DNA of 64,000 nucleotides from positions 1,488,001 through 1,552,000 of the forward strand of contig NZ_CP155449.1 of assembly GCF_040518285.1 (NCBI RefSeq), in the 5' to 3' direction. Below are positions 54,851-62,783 of this stretch, piece by piece. Numbering within the stretch: position 1 is the stretch's first letter; the number at the start of each line of letters is the position of its first letter. The notes under the pieces are model-generated. The model was not told the DNA's origin. It did no database searches and saw nothing but the letters and a program-made list of their open reading frames with translations. A program made the position numbers and the translations under genes. Source of the DNA: Knoellia sp. S7-12. Lineage in GTDB: Bacteria; Actinomycetota; Actinomycetes; Actinomycetales; Dermatophilaceae.

Positions 54851-55288
54851 TCAGAGGGTGGGGCGTCCCTCGCGGTCAACAGGAGACGACGACGGTGCGC
54901 CACCGGCCGCGGTCGGGGTCTCGTCGGTGTTCACGAGCATGTGCGCCGCCCGCATGAAGTAGTCGCGCATCGCCTCGGCGTGGGTCTCGGACAGGTCGAG
55001 GGTGTCCATCGCAGCGAGCATGTGCCGCATCCAGCGGTCGCGCATGTCGAGCGTGACGGGATAGGGCGCGTGCCGCATCCGCAGGCGGGGGTGGCCGCGT
55101 TCCTGGCTGTAGGCGTTGGGGCCACCGAAGTACTGCTCGAGGAACATCCGCAGCCGTCGCTCGGCCGGTGCGAGGTCCTCCTCGGGATAGAGGGCCCGCA
55201 GCTCGGGGTCGGCCGCGACGCCGACATAGAACTCGTGGACGAGTCGCTCGAAGGTCTCGGCGCCACCCACCTCTTCATAGAAAGTCAT
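54851..55288 (-). CDS. glbO: group II truncated hemoglobin (trHbO)
   Basis: A 145-residue 2-on-2 globin. Landmarks: FYEEVGGAETFERLVHEFYVGVA (Tyr B10 at HEFY), LYPEEDLAPAERRLRMFLEQYFGGP, the proximal His F8 in RLRMRHAPYPV, and Trp G8 in MRDRWMRHM, which marks the O group. A 25-residue C-terminal tail is an actinobacterial extra. It binds O2/NO and may help in oxygen supply or nitrosative stress. ATG 55288 overlaps the mscS stop (ATGA). Confidence 0.94.
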   Translation of the reverse strand: MTFYEEVGGAETFERLVHEFYVGVAADPELRALYPEEDLAPAERRLRMFLEQYFGGPNAYSQERGHPRLRMRHAPYPVTLDMRDRWMRHMLAAMDTLDLSETHAEAMRDYFMRAAHMLVNTDETPTAAGGAPSSSPVDREGRPTL

Positions 55289-56211
55289 GGTCGGGGTCCT
55301 CCGAAGGGGTTGACCGGTGGAGCCTTGACGCCGGCCACGTCGAGGGCCGACTTGATGCGTTGCCTCAGCTCGCGCTGGATGTCGATCTTGTCGCCGGGCG
55401 AGGCTTCGGCAAGGACTCGCAGAGTCATCGTCTGACCGCTGATCGACTCGATGCCGGCGACCTTGGGGGTGTCGAGCAGGCGCCCGTCCCAGGCCTCCTC
55501 GCCTGCCATCGCGGCAGCGGCCTCACGGATCACCGAGGTGACGCGGGCGACGTCCTCGTCGTAGGCGACCGGCACGTCGACGATCGCCGTGGCCCGGTGC
55601 TGGCTGAGGTTGCCGATGCGGATGATCTCGCCGTTGCGGACATACCAGGTGACACCGTCGGCGTCGCGCAGGCGGGTGACGCGCAGCGACACCTCCTCGA
55701 CGGTGCCGATCGCCTCGCCGGTGTCGATGACGTCACCCACGCCGTACTGGTCCTCGAGGATCATGAAGATCCCGGACAGGAAGTCCTTGACCAGGCTCTG
55801 CGCGCCGAAGCCGAGTGCCACACCACCGACACCAGCCGAGGCGAGCAACGGTCCCAGCGGGATGCCGACGAGGTCCATGACCGTCAGCACCGCAATGAGC
55901 CCCACGACGAACGTGACGGTGCTCCGCAGCAGCGACCCGAGAGTTGCCGTGCGCTGCTGGTGCCGCGCCCGTGCCGTGGCCGAGGCCTCAGCGAAGAGAC
56001 GACCGGGCAGGGAACGGTCGCGCCCCTGGCTGTCGCGCACGTCAGACTTTGCGGTCATCGTCGTGACGGCACGCGAGATCAGGCGGTGGAGCAGCCATCG
56101 CACGACGACAGCGAGGACCAACGTGAGCAGGATCCGCAGACCGTCGGTGAGGAGCCAGTCCTGGACCCGCCCGGCGGTCATCAGGGTTGAGGTGAGGTCA
56201 ACGCGCGTCAT
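55285..56211 (-). CDS. small-conductance mechanosensitive channel (MscS family)
   Basis: A 308-residue channel: N-terminal helices (ILLTLVLAVVVRWLLHRLI and TVTFVVGLIAVLTVMDLVGIPL), the pore helix region ASAGVGGVALGFGAQSLVKDFLSGIFMILEDQYGVGDVID (the MscS signature), a beta-domain (TVEEVSLRVTRLRDADGVTWYVRNGEIIRIGN) and C-terminal alpha/beta domain. It releases osmolytes under hypo-osmotic shock. It is coupled on both sides by ATGA overlaps, between pepN and glbO. This pepN-mscS-glbO set is one operon. Confidence 0.93.
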   Translation of the reverse strand: MTRVDLTSTLMTAGRVQDWLLTDGLRILLTLVLAVVVRWLLHRLISRAVTTMTAKSDVRDSQGRDRSLPGRLFAEASATARARHQQRTATLGSLLRSTVTFVVGLIAVLTVMDLVGIPLGPLLASAGVGGVALGFGAQSLVKDFLSGIFMILEDQYGVGDVIDTGEAIGTVEEVSLRVTRLRDADGVTWYVRNGEIIRIGNLSQHRATAIVDVPVAYDEDVARVTSVIREAAAAMAGEEAWDGRLLDTPKVAGIESISGQTMTLRVLAEASPGDKIDIQRELRQRIKSALDVAGVKAPPVNPFGGPRP

Positions 56212-58766
56212 GCCTGGGCGTCACGCTCCTGCGCCGCGAGGGCGCGGGTGATGGGGTCGCGGTTCTCGGCGACGATCCGGCGCAGGGCGTCGGGGGAGTC
56301 CGTGTGGGCATCGAGCCAGGCCTGCGTGGCATCCCGCAGCTCGACCGAGGCCAGCCCGCGCGGATAGAAGCCGACCACGATCGACTCGATGAGAGCCATG
56401 GATCCCTTGTCCTGCAGCGACTTCAGCACCTCGTGGTATCGCCCGACGAATGGCTCGAGAGCGCTCACGTCCCCCGTTCGACCGAATCCGAGACCGTAGG
56501 CGTCAACCATCGAGTTCGACAGACCTTCGTCCTCGATCGCGGCCTTCCACGCGGCCTCCTTGGCCTCGGGAGTGGGGATCGACGCACGTGCCCGTGCCGC
56601 GCGCTCACGACCCGTGGCCGTGGCGTCACGCGCCAGCTCGGCGTCGATCTCGCCGTCCTCCAGGGCATTCGCGCCCGCGAGTCCGGTGAGGAGCGTCCAC
56701 CGCATGTCCGTATCGAGCGTGAGTCCCTCGAGGCTCTCGGTGCCCGAGAGAAGCCCACGCAGGTATGCCGTGTCGTCACCCGTCGTGGTGAAACCGGCTG
56801 CCGCTGTGACGAGTTGGAGCTGCGCGTCACTGTCGGGCGCGGCCGACTTGGCGGCGTCCCAGACCCGCTCGAGGGTCGAGCGGCGCGTGGCCACCCGGTT
56901 CTCCGGGGCGACATAGAGGTTGACCGCGGTGGACAGCTGCGCGATGAGGGTGCGGATGAGCGTCGAGTCGGACTCGCCGGGGAGCACCTCGAGAACGAGG
57001 TCGACGAAGGTGCGCGCGCTCATCTCGGCGTCGCGCGTCATGTCCCACGCGGACGCAAGGACGAGGGACTTGGGCAGAGAGCTCTCGAACGACCGCACGT
57101 GCTCCAACGCCGTTGCGAGAGAACGCTCGTCGAGCCGAATCTTGGCGTAGGTGAGGTCGTCGTCGTTGACGAGGACCATGTCGGGCTGCACGCGACCGAT
57201 GAGCTCGGGCACCTCGGTGCGCGCACCGACGAGGTCGAGCTCGAGACGGTTGGTGCGCACGAGTCGGGCGCCCTGAGCGCCACCCAGCTCCACGGCATAC
57301 AGGCCGATGGCGAGGCGGTGGGGGCGGATCGTCTCGAAGCCCTTGGCAAAGGTCTGCTCGATGACGGCGCTGGAGATGCGGCCGCGATCATCGACCTCGA
57401 TGACCGGGCGCAGCGTGTTGACCCCGGCAGTCTCGAGCCAGGCCCTGCTCCAGGTGCGCAGGTCGCGACCCGACGTGGCTTCGAGCTCGTCGAGGAGATC
57501 GTCCAGGGTCGTGTTGCTCCACTTGTGCTTCGCGAAGTAGGCGCGCAGCCCGTCGCGGAACGGCTCGCGCCCCACGTAGGCGACGAGCTGTTTGAGCACC
57601 GACGCACCCTTGGCGTAGGTGATGCCGTCGAAGTTGACCTCGACGTCCTCGAGGTCGCGGATCGGCGCGACGATCGGGTGGGTCGAGGACAACTGGTCCT
57701 GGCGGTAGGCCCAGTCCTTCTCGTGGGTGCCGAATGTCGTCCACGCCTCGGTCCATTCGGTGGCCTCGGACTGCGCGGTCGTCGACGCCCACTCGGCGAA
57801 GGACTCGTTGAGCCAGAGGTCGTTCCACCACTTCATCGTCACGAGGTTGCCGAACCACATGTGGGCGAGCTCGTGAAGGACGGTGAGGCCGCGGCGCTCG
57901 ACGATGGCGTCGGAGACCTTGGAGCGGAAGACGTACATCTCGTTGAACGTCACGCAGCCGGCGTTCTCCATCGCGCCCATGTTGTATTCGGGCGTGAAGA
58001 TCTGGTCATACTTCTCGAACGGGTACGGCTGGTCGAACTCGGCCTCGAAGAACTCGAATCCGCGCTTGGTGAGGTCGAAGAGGTTGTCGGCGTCGAGGAA
58101 CTGCGTGAGCGACTTGCGGCAGAAGATGCCGAGCGGCACCTCACCGCGTCGGCTCGTCAGGCTGTCGCGCACGACGTCGTAGGGACCGGCGACGAGCGCG
58201 GTGATGTAGCTCGAGATGGGCTCGGTCGCCGTGAACGCCCACGTCGCGACACCGTCGCGGTCGGTGGGGGTCGATTGCGGTGTGGGGGAGTTGGACAGCA
58301 CCTGCCAGTGGCTCGGCGCGGTCACCGTGAACGTGAAGCGCGCCTTGAGGTCGGGCTGCTCGAACACGGGATACATGCGGCGCGAGTCCGGGACCTCGAA
58401 CTGGCTGTAGAGGTAGACCTCGTCATCGACCGGGTCGACGAAGCGGTGCAGGCCCTCACCGGTGTTCATGTACTTGCCGGTGGCCTCGATCCGCAGCTCG
58501 TTGCTCGCGGCCAGGCCGCCAATCGCAATACGGGAGCCGTCGTATGCCGGCTCGACCACCTCCCCGTTGAGCGTCACCTTCTCGACGGACTCGCCGAGGA
58601 AGTCGACAAAGGTCGAGGCCCCCTGCGTCGAGGCGAAGGTGAGGGTGCTCGTGGTCGCGAACGTCGTGTCGGACGTCGTGAGGTCGAGCTCGACCGCATA
58701 TGCCTCGACCGACACGAGCGCGGCGCGCTCCTCGGCCTCGACGCGGGTGAGGTTCTTGCCGGGCAC
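56208..58766 (-). CDS. pepN: aminopeptidase N, M1 family
   Basis: An 852-residue cytosolic M1 metallo-aminopeptidase. The substrate-binding GAMEN motif is at residues 264-268, the zinc motif HELAH at 298-302 and the third ligand Glu in WLNESFAEW about 19 residues on. The C-terminal ERAP1-like helical domain spans roughly 530-840. GTG 58766 is used: AGGAGATCC lies upstream and homology begins with VPGKNLTRVEAEERAALVSV. The longer open frame of 972 codons begins in unrelated sequence. It is the first gene of pepN-mscS-glbO and divergent from the DsbA-like gene. Confidence 0.95.
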   Translation of the reverse strand: MPGKNLTRVEAEERAALVSVEAYAVELDLTTSDTTFATTSTLTFASTQGASTFVDFLGESVEKVTLNGEVVEPAYDGSRIAIGGLAASNELRIEATGKYMNTGEGLHRFVDPVDDEVYLYSQFEVPDSRRMYPVFEQPDLKARFTFTVTAPSHWQVLSNSPTPQSTPTDRDGVATWAFTATEPISSYITALVAGPYDVVRDSLTSRRGEVPLGIFCRKSLTQFLDADNLFDLTKRGFEFFEAEFDQPYPFEKYDQIFTPEYNMGAMENAGCVTFNEMYVFRSKVSDAIVERRGLTVLHELAHMWFGNLVTMKWWNDLWLNESFAEWASTTAQSEATEWTEAWTTFGTHEKDWAYRQDQLSSTHPIVAPIRDLEDVEVNFDGITYAKGASVLKQLVAYVGREPFRDGLRAYFAKHKWSNTTLDDLLDELEATSGRDLRTWSRAWLETAGVNTLRPVIEVDDRGRISSAVIEQTFAKGFETIRPHRLAIGLYAVELGGAQGARLVRTNRLELDLVGARTEVPELIGRVQPDMVLVNDDDLTYAKIRLDERSLATALEHVRSFESSLPKSLVLASAWDMTRDAEMSARTFVDLVLEVLPGESDSTLIRTLIAQLSTAVNLYVAPENRVATRRSTLERVWDAAKSAAPDSDAQLQLVTAAAGFTTTGDDTAYLRGLLSGTESLEGLTLDTDMRWTLLTGLAGANALEDGEIDAELARDATATGRERAARARASIPTPEAKEAAWKAAIEDEGLSNSMVDAYGLGFGRTGDVSALEPFVGRYHEVLKSLQDKGSMALIESIVVGFYPRGLASVELRDATQAWLDAHTDSPDALRRIVAENRDPITRALAAQERDAQA

Positions 58767-58872
58767 GGCGGATCTCCTGGCTGAAGGCAACGGGACGGAT
58801 GATGGGTCGTCTGCAATCCTCGCACGCGGACTCGGCGTCCAAGGGCGGCCGGGGGAGTGGCACGATGAGCGC

Positions 58873-59487
58873 ATGAGCGATGAGCAGCGGCACACCGCCG
58901 AGTTCTGGTTCGACCCCCTGTGCCCCTGGGCCTGGATGACCTCGCGATGGATGGGTGAGGTCCAACAGATCCGCCCCGTCGACGTGACCTGGTCGGTCAT
59001 GTCCCTCTCAGTCCTCAACGAGGGGCGTGAGCTGCCGCCGTCGTACCGCGCGCTCATGGACCGTGGCTGGGGTCCCGCGCGGGTCGTCACAGCCGCGACC
59101 GAGCTGCACGGCGCCGAGGTCATCAAGCCGCTCTACGACGCCATCGGCACGGCGATCCACCCCGGTGGCGAGGACGACTTCGACGCCGCCATCGCCAAGG
59201 GACTGGCCGAGGCGGGGCTCCCCGCGGATCTCGCGAAGTACGCCTCCTCGGACGAGTACGACACGCAGATGCGCGCCTCCACACAACGGGCCCTCGACCT
59301 CGTCGGTGACGACGTCGGCACCCCCGTCATCTCCGTCGACGGCGTCTCGTTCTTCGGGCCCGTGGTCACGCCGGCACCCAAGGGTGAGGCAGCCGGCAGG
59401 CTCTGGGACGGTTGCGTGCTCGTCGCGAGCACGCCGGGCTTCTTCGAGCTCAAGCGCAGCCGCACCGCCGGGCCCCAGTTCGACTGA
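58873..59487 (+). CDS. DsbA-family, mycothiol-dependent nitroreductase-like protein (CPWA active site)
   Basis: A 204-residue thioredoxin-fold protein. The active site is DPLCPWAWMTS: Cys17-Pro-Trp-Ala20. In Rv2466c, its likely M. tuberculosis relative beside rpiB, the site is CPWC, so here the resolving Cys is replaced by Ala. The cis-Pro region is VGTPVISVDG. Length is standard. It could act as a monothiol mycothiol-dependent enzyme. ATG 58873 follows CACGAT by 6 nt. It precedes rpiB by 97 nt on the same strand. Confidence 0.87.
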   Translation: MSDEQRHTAEFWFDPLCPWAWMTSRWMGEVQQIRPVDVTWSVMSLSVLNEGRELPPSYRALMDRGWGPARVVTAATELHGAEVIKPLYDAIGTAIHPGGEDDFDAAIAKGLAEAGLPADLAKYASSDEYDTQMRASTQRALDLVGDDVGTPVISVDGVSFFGPVVTPAPKGEAAGRLWDGCVLVASTPGFFELKRSRTAGPQFD

Positions 59488-59584
59488 CCACTTCCGGGAC
59501 TCTGGACCAAGCCCGACCGGCCCACCCGGACCGGCCCCACCCCAACCTCGACCACTGACGTTCGACACAGGAGCACGACGAGAG

Positions 59585-60052
59585 ATGCGCGTTCACATCG
59601 GCGGCGACCACGCGGCATACGACCTTCAGCAGGACCTCATCGCCTTCCTGGAGGCCGAAGGGCACGACGTGACCAACCACGGTCCCTTCGAGGTCGACCC
59701 CCTCGACGACTATCCCGTCTTTGTGCTGCGCGCGGCGGAGGCGGTTGCTGCTGACGATGACTCGCTCGGGGTCGTGCTCGGTGGCTCGGGCAACGGTGAG
59801 CAGATGGCGGCCAACAAGGTCGCTGGCGTGCGCGCCGCCCTCTGCTACAACGACGAGCTGGCCCAGCTGGCACGCGAGCACAACGACGCGCGAGTCATCT
59901 CTCTGGGTGGGCGCATGAACACTGTCGAGGAGGCCCGCTCCATGGTGCGCACCTTCGTGACCACGCCCTTCTCGGGCGAGGAGCGCCACCAGCGCCGGAT
60001 CGACATGGTGAGTGCCTACGAAGGCACCAAAACGCTGCCTGACCTGCCCTGA
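59585..60052 (+). CDS. rpiB: ribose-5-phosphate isomerase B
   Basis: A 155-residue LacAB/RpiB-type isomerase interconverting ribose-5-phosphate and ribulose-5-phosphate in the pentose phosphate route. Motifs: HIGGDHAAYDLQQDLIAFL (phosphate site), VVLGGSGNGEQMAANKVAGVRAALCYNDELAQLAREHNDARVISLGGR. The NGEQ Glu is the actinobacterial-type catalytic base, replacing the Cys of E. coli RpiB. ATG 59585 is preceded by a purine-rich GACGAGAG. Neighbour of the DsbA-like gene as in mycobacteria. Confidence 0.94.
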   Translation: MRVHIGGDHAAYDLQQDLIAFLEAEGHDVTNHGPFEVDPLDDYPVFVLRAAEAVAADDDSLGVVLGGSGNGEQMAANKVAGVRAALCYNDELAQLAREHNDARVISLGGRMNTVEEARSMVRTFVTTPFSGEERHQRRIDMVSAYEGTKTLPDLP

Positions 60053-60132
60053 CGTCGGATTCCTCGCTCGCCTTTCGCCGAACCTACTCGTGGATTAGTG
60101 TGGCCAAAAAGCCCACGACAGGAGAAGTGCTG

Positions 60133-61245
60133 GTGGCTACGGACGTCAGCGTCCTCGCGCGCAGGTCGCCGACGACGCTCTCTCGTCGCCTGGTCCGCAC
60201 CGTTGCGGCGGCGGCCCCCCTTCACGACCGCATCGTCTTCGCGGTCCTGGCCCTCATCGCGCTCGCCTTCGTGCTGGCCGTCCTGGCCTGGCCCACACGC
60301 GTTCCGATCGCCACGCTTGCGCCCCTGATCCTGCTCAGCGGTCTCTACCTTCCGCGCCGCCACCTCCTCAGCCTCTATGTCGTCATCGGTATCGGCATCA
60401 CGGCGACGATCCCGATCCTGTCGGGCACGGCCATGGCCAAGACGCTGATGGTCTCGGCGATGTTCGCGCTCATGGCGATGATGGTCATCGTCGCCTCATC
60501 GCGGGTGCGGGTCGGGTCGACGGGCTTCCATGGCGAGAACCTCTTCGTCGAGCTTCGCGACCGCATCGCCCGATCTGCCCGACTCCCGGGGCTGCCCGCC
60601 GGCTGGACCGCCGAGTCCGCCGTCCGATCGGCCAACGGCGAGGGGTTCTCGGGTGACTTCATGGTGGCCGACCGCACGCACGGGGGGCGCCACCTGGAGG
60701 TGGCTCTCGTCGACGTCAGCGGCAAGGGTCGTGAAGCGGGCACGCGCTCGCTCCTGCTCTCAGGTGCCCTCGGCGCCCTCCTCGGGTCGCTGACGCCAGC
60801 CGGCTTCCTCGACGCAGCCAATCGCTACCTCGTGCGTCAGGGCTGGGAAGAAGGCTTCGCCACTGCCGTCCACGTCGACATCAATCTCGATACCGGCGAG
60901 TTCTCGGTGGGCAACGCGGGTCACCCGGCACCCGTTCGCTACTCCGCAGGCACGGGCACGTGGGACATTCTCGAAAGCGGCCGAGGTCCAGTGCTCGGCG
61001 TCATGCAAGGAGTCTCCTTCGCCCGAACCCACGGCACGCTGTCGATGGGTGATGCGCTGATGATCTATTCCGACGGCATCATCGAGTCGCGCGGGCACGA
61101 CCTCACCGAAGGCACCGACCGCATGCTCGGCGCCGCCTCGGAGGCCATGATCCGCTGCGGCAACTCGGTCGCAGATGCCGTTGTCTCGCAGGCGCGCTCG
61201 GGCGAAGCGGATGATCGCGCCGTGTTCGTCATCGTGCGCGCCTGA
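60133..61245 (+). CDS. membrane-bound PP2C-type (SpoIIE-domain) serine phosphatase
   Basis: A 370-residue protein: three to five N-terminal membrane segments (IVFAVLALIALAFVLAVLAW, LLSLYVVIGIGITATIPIL, TLMVSAMFALMAMMVIVAS), then a SpoIIE/PP2C domain with metal-ligand motifs SGDFMVADR, EVALVDVSGKGREAGTRS and MIYSDGIIESRG, ending EADDRAVFVIVRA. It probably dephosphorylates an anti-sigma antagonist in a partner-switch pathway. GTG 60133 has GGAG 8 nt upstream; GTG 60100 is in frame but lies inside a TTAGTG -10-like element. No partner kinase is next to it. Confidence 0.85.
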   Translation: MATDVSVLARRSPTTLSRRLVRTVAAAAPLHDRIVFAVLALIALAFVLAVLAWPTRVPIATLAPLILLSGLYLPRRHLLSLYVVIGIGITATIPILSGTAMAKTLMVSAMFALMAMMVIVASSRVRVGSTGFHGENLFVELRDRIARSARLPGLPAGWTAESAVRSANGEGFSGDFMVADRTHGGRHLEVALVDVSGKGREAGTRSLLLSGALGALLGSLTPAGFLDAANRYLVRQGWEEGFATAVHVDINLDTGEFSVGNAGHPAPVRYSAGTGTWDILESGRGPVLGVMQGVSFARTHGTLSMGDALMIYSDGIIESRGHDLTEGTDRMLGAASEAMIRCGNSVADAVVSQARSGEADDRAVFVIVRA

Positions 61246-61258
61246 CCGACCTCTCGGC

Positions 61259-61633
61259 TCAGTGGTGCGTTGCCGGAGTTGACTCGCGGCCACCCATGAT
61301 CTGGTCAAGCCCGTACTGCGTCACACGGACCAATGCCGACTTCGCCGACTCCCAGTCACGCGCGTCGATCGTCAGGACTGGAATGTGCAAGGGGAGCGCC
61401 AGAGCCTCGCGCACCTCCTCGACCGGGAAGCGTTGGGCTCCGTCGAACTGGTTGAGGGCCACGATGAAGTGCAGCTGCTTGGCCTCGAAGTAGTCCACTG
61501 CCGCGAACGCCTCAGCGAGCCGTTCGGTGTCGACGAGGACGACGGCACCGATTGCGCCTCGTACCAGGTCGTCCCACATGAACCAGAACCGCTGCTGTCC
61601 GGGTGTGCCGAAGAGATAGAGGAGATACCCGCG
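61259..61633 (-). pseudogene. 5'-truncated conservon-type (CvnD-like) GTPase
   Basis: An open frame reads RGYLLYLFGTPGQQRFWFMWDDLVRGAIGAVVLVDTERLAEAFAAVDYFEAKQLHFIVALNQFDG..., the C-terminal half of an ATP/GTP-binding CvnD protein with switch II (FGTPGQ) and N-x-x-D (LNQFD). A stop at 61634-61636 precedes it. The family's N-terminal 80-90 residues, including the P-loop GGFGVGKTT, are missing. The lost part is replaced by the trmB promoter and 5' region. An ATG at 61579 exists but would give a GTPase without a nucleotide site, so I treat it as a relic. The usual conservon partners (roadblock, DUF742, sensor kinase) are absent. Confidence 0.75.
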
Positions 61634-61645
61634 TCACCGTCACGT

Positions 61646-61651
61646 TAGCCT
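61646..61651 (+). promoter_or_regulatory. -10 element of trmB
   Basis: TAGCCT lies 6 nt before GTG 61658 and only 3 nt before GTG 61655, favouring 61658 as the leaderless start. Confidence 0.5.
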
Positions 61652-61657
61652 CGGGTG

Positions 61658-62344
61658 GTGTCCCCATCGCGCTCGATTCTTGACCACTCGCCCCGTGAGG
61701 GTGTCCAGACGTACACGCTTCGGTGGCGCAACACGCCCCTGACTGCTGAGCGGATCGAGCGCCTCCTGCCCTCGCACGTCGTCCCGACAGAGGGGCCGCT
61801 CGACCGCGAGACCTGGTTCGGGAGGACGGCGCCGGTCGTGCTCGAGGTCGGCTCCGGCTACGGCGCCTCGGCGGTCGCGTATGCCGCAGCTCACCCTGAG
61901 CACGACCTCCTGACCGCTGAGGTCCACGTGCCCGGAGTGGCAAAGATGCTCGCCGACGCCGAGCCGCTCGACCTCACGAACCTGTGGGTCGAGGTGGGCG
62001 ATGCCATGGAGCTCCTGACGGACCGCATCCCCAGCGGCTCCCTCGCCGCCGTGCACCTGTTCTTCCCCGATCCATGGCCCAAGAACAAGCACTCCAAGCG
62101 GCGTTTCGTGCAGCAGCACACGCTCACGATGCTTGGCGACCGGCTCGAGCCCGCCGGTGTGCTGCGCATCGCCACGGACCACGAGGTGTATGCCGCCCAC
62201 GTCCGTCAGCAGGTGAGTCACCACGATGGGTGGCAGATCGTCGAGGGGGAGCGACCGCCGTGGCGCCCACAGGACGGGTTCGAGGCCAAGGGTCTGCGGG
62301 CGGGCCGCAGCATCCACGAGTTCACGCTCACGAAGGCCAGCTGA
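61658..62344 (+). CDS. trmB: tRNA (guanine-N7-)-methyltransferase
   Basis: A 228-residue SAM-dependent enzyme that makes m7G46 in tRNA. SAM motif VVLEVGSGYGASAVAYA, the motif LFFPDPWPKNKHSKRRFVQ (substrate-binding signature of TrmB) and C-terminal FEAKGLRAGRSIHEFTL. The family name is secure from FPDPWPK. GTG 61658 is chosen by the -10 spacing; GTG 61655 adds one residue. It follows the truncated GTPase fragment with opposite strand. Two short direct repeats come right after its stop. Confidence 0.95.
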   Translation: MSPSRSILDHSPREGVQTYTLRWRNTPLTAERIERLLPSHVVPTEGPLDRETWFGRTAPVVLEVGSGYGASAVAYAAAHPEHDLLTAEVHVPGVAKMLADAEPLDLTNLWVEVGDAMELLTDRIPSGSLAAVHLFFPDPWPKNKHSKRRFVQQHTLTMLGDRLEPAGVLRIATDHEVYAAHVRQQVSHHDGWQIVEGERPPWRPQDGFEAKGLRAGRSIHEFTLTKAS

Positions 62345-62366
62345 CGCAAGGTCAACTGACGCAAGG
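62341..62366 (+). repeat. short tandem duplication after trmB
   Basis: CTGACGCAAGG occurs at 62341-62351 and again at 62356-62366, beginning at the trmB stop codon. Probable small replication duplication; no function seen. Confidence 0.7.
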
Positions 62367-62432
62367 CCGGACTGACTGCGCGGGCTGGACACACCAGCAC
62401 GCGCAGCTGTGCCGGGCAGAGTCACACGAGGG

Positions 62433-62506
62433 TCGGGCTGACAGGATTTGAACCTGCGACATCTTCGTCCCAAACGAAGCGCGCTACCAAGCTGCGCCAC
62501 AGCCCG
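62433..62506 (-). tRNA. tRNA-Pro (anticodon TGG)
   Basis: Minus-strand cloverleaf: acceptor CGGGCTG/CAGCCCG, anticodon arm CTTCG-TTTGGGA-CGAAG (anticodon UGG), T-arm GCAGG-TTCAAAT-CCTGT and discriminator A. CCA not encoded. Confidence 0.95.
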
Positions 62507-62635
62507 TTCGTCCGCACTGTATCGGACGGACCATCAACACCTGACCTGCGTCAGCCGATTTCGGATCCTGCGCAGGCGGCCATTAGGCTAACCTCGGCTC
62601 CGAACCGGTCGACTCACGTCGACCGCAACGAGTGC
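62507..62635. promoter_or_regulatory. spacer with promoters of tRNA-Pro and tRNA-Gly
   Basis: Contains inverted repeat CGTCCG/CGGACG near 62509-62528 and a TAGGCT -10-like hexamer near 62584 for tRNA-Gly. No gene. Confidence 0.4.
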
Positions 62636-62709
62636 GCGGGCGTAGCTCAATGGTAGAGCCCCAGTCTTCCAAACTGACTACGCGGGTTCGATTCCCGTCG
62701 CCCGCTCCA
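62636..62709 (+). tRNA. tRNA-Gly (anticodon TCC)
   Basis: Acceptor GCGGGCG/CGCCCGC, D-arm GCTCAATGGTAGAGC, anticodon loop CTTCCAA (anticodon UCC), T-arm GCGGG-TTCGATT-CCCGT, discriminator T and encoded CCA (62707-62709). Confidence 0.95.
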
Positions 62710-62715
62710 CACACA

Positions 62716-62756
62716 GGTATGCCGCCCACTCAGCAGAGTGGGCGGCATACCTTTTT
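62716..62756 (+). terminator. rho-independent terminator after tRNA-Gly
   Basis: A perfect 16-bp stem GGTATGCCGCCCACTC (62716-62731) with its complement (62736-62751), 4-nt loop AGCA and a T5 tract. It is the clearest terminator in the window, and its stem contains GTATGCC and GGCATAC. Confidence 0.95.
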
Positions 62757-62783
62757 GCGCTGTGGACGTCGTGTTGCTGGACG

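Noticed and set aside
56304..58784. 826-codon plus-strand open frame opposite pepN
   Set aside because: Antisense to a clear M1 aminopeptidase; its composition (Arg/Gly/Leu, repeated VDR/RR) is the usual shadow of a GC-rich gene.
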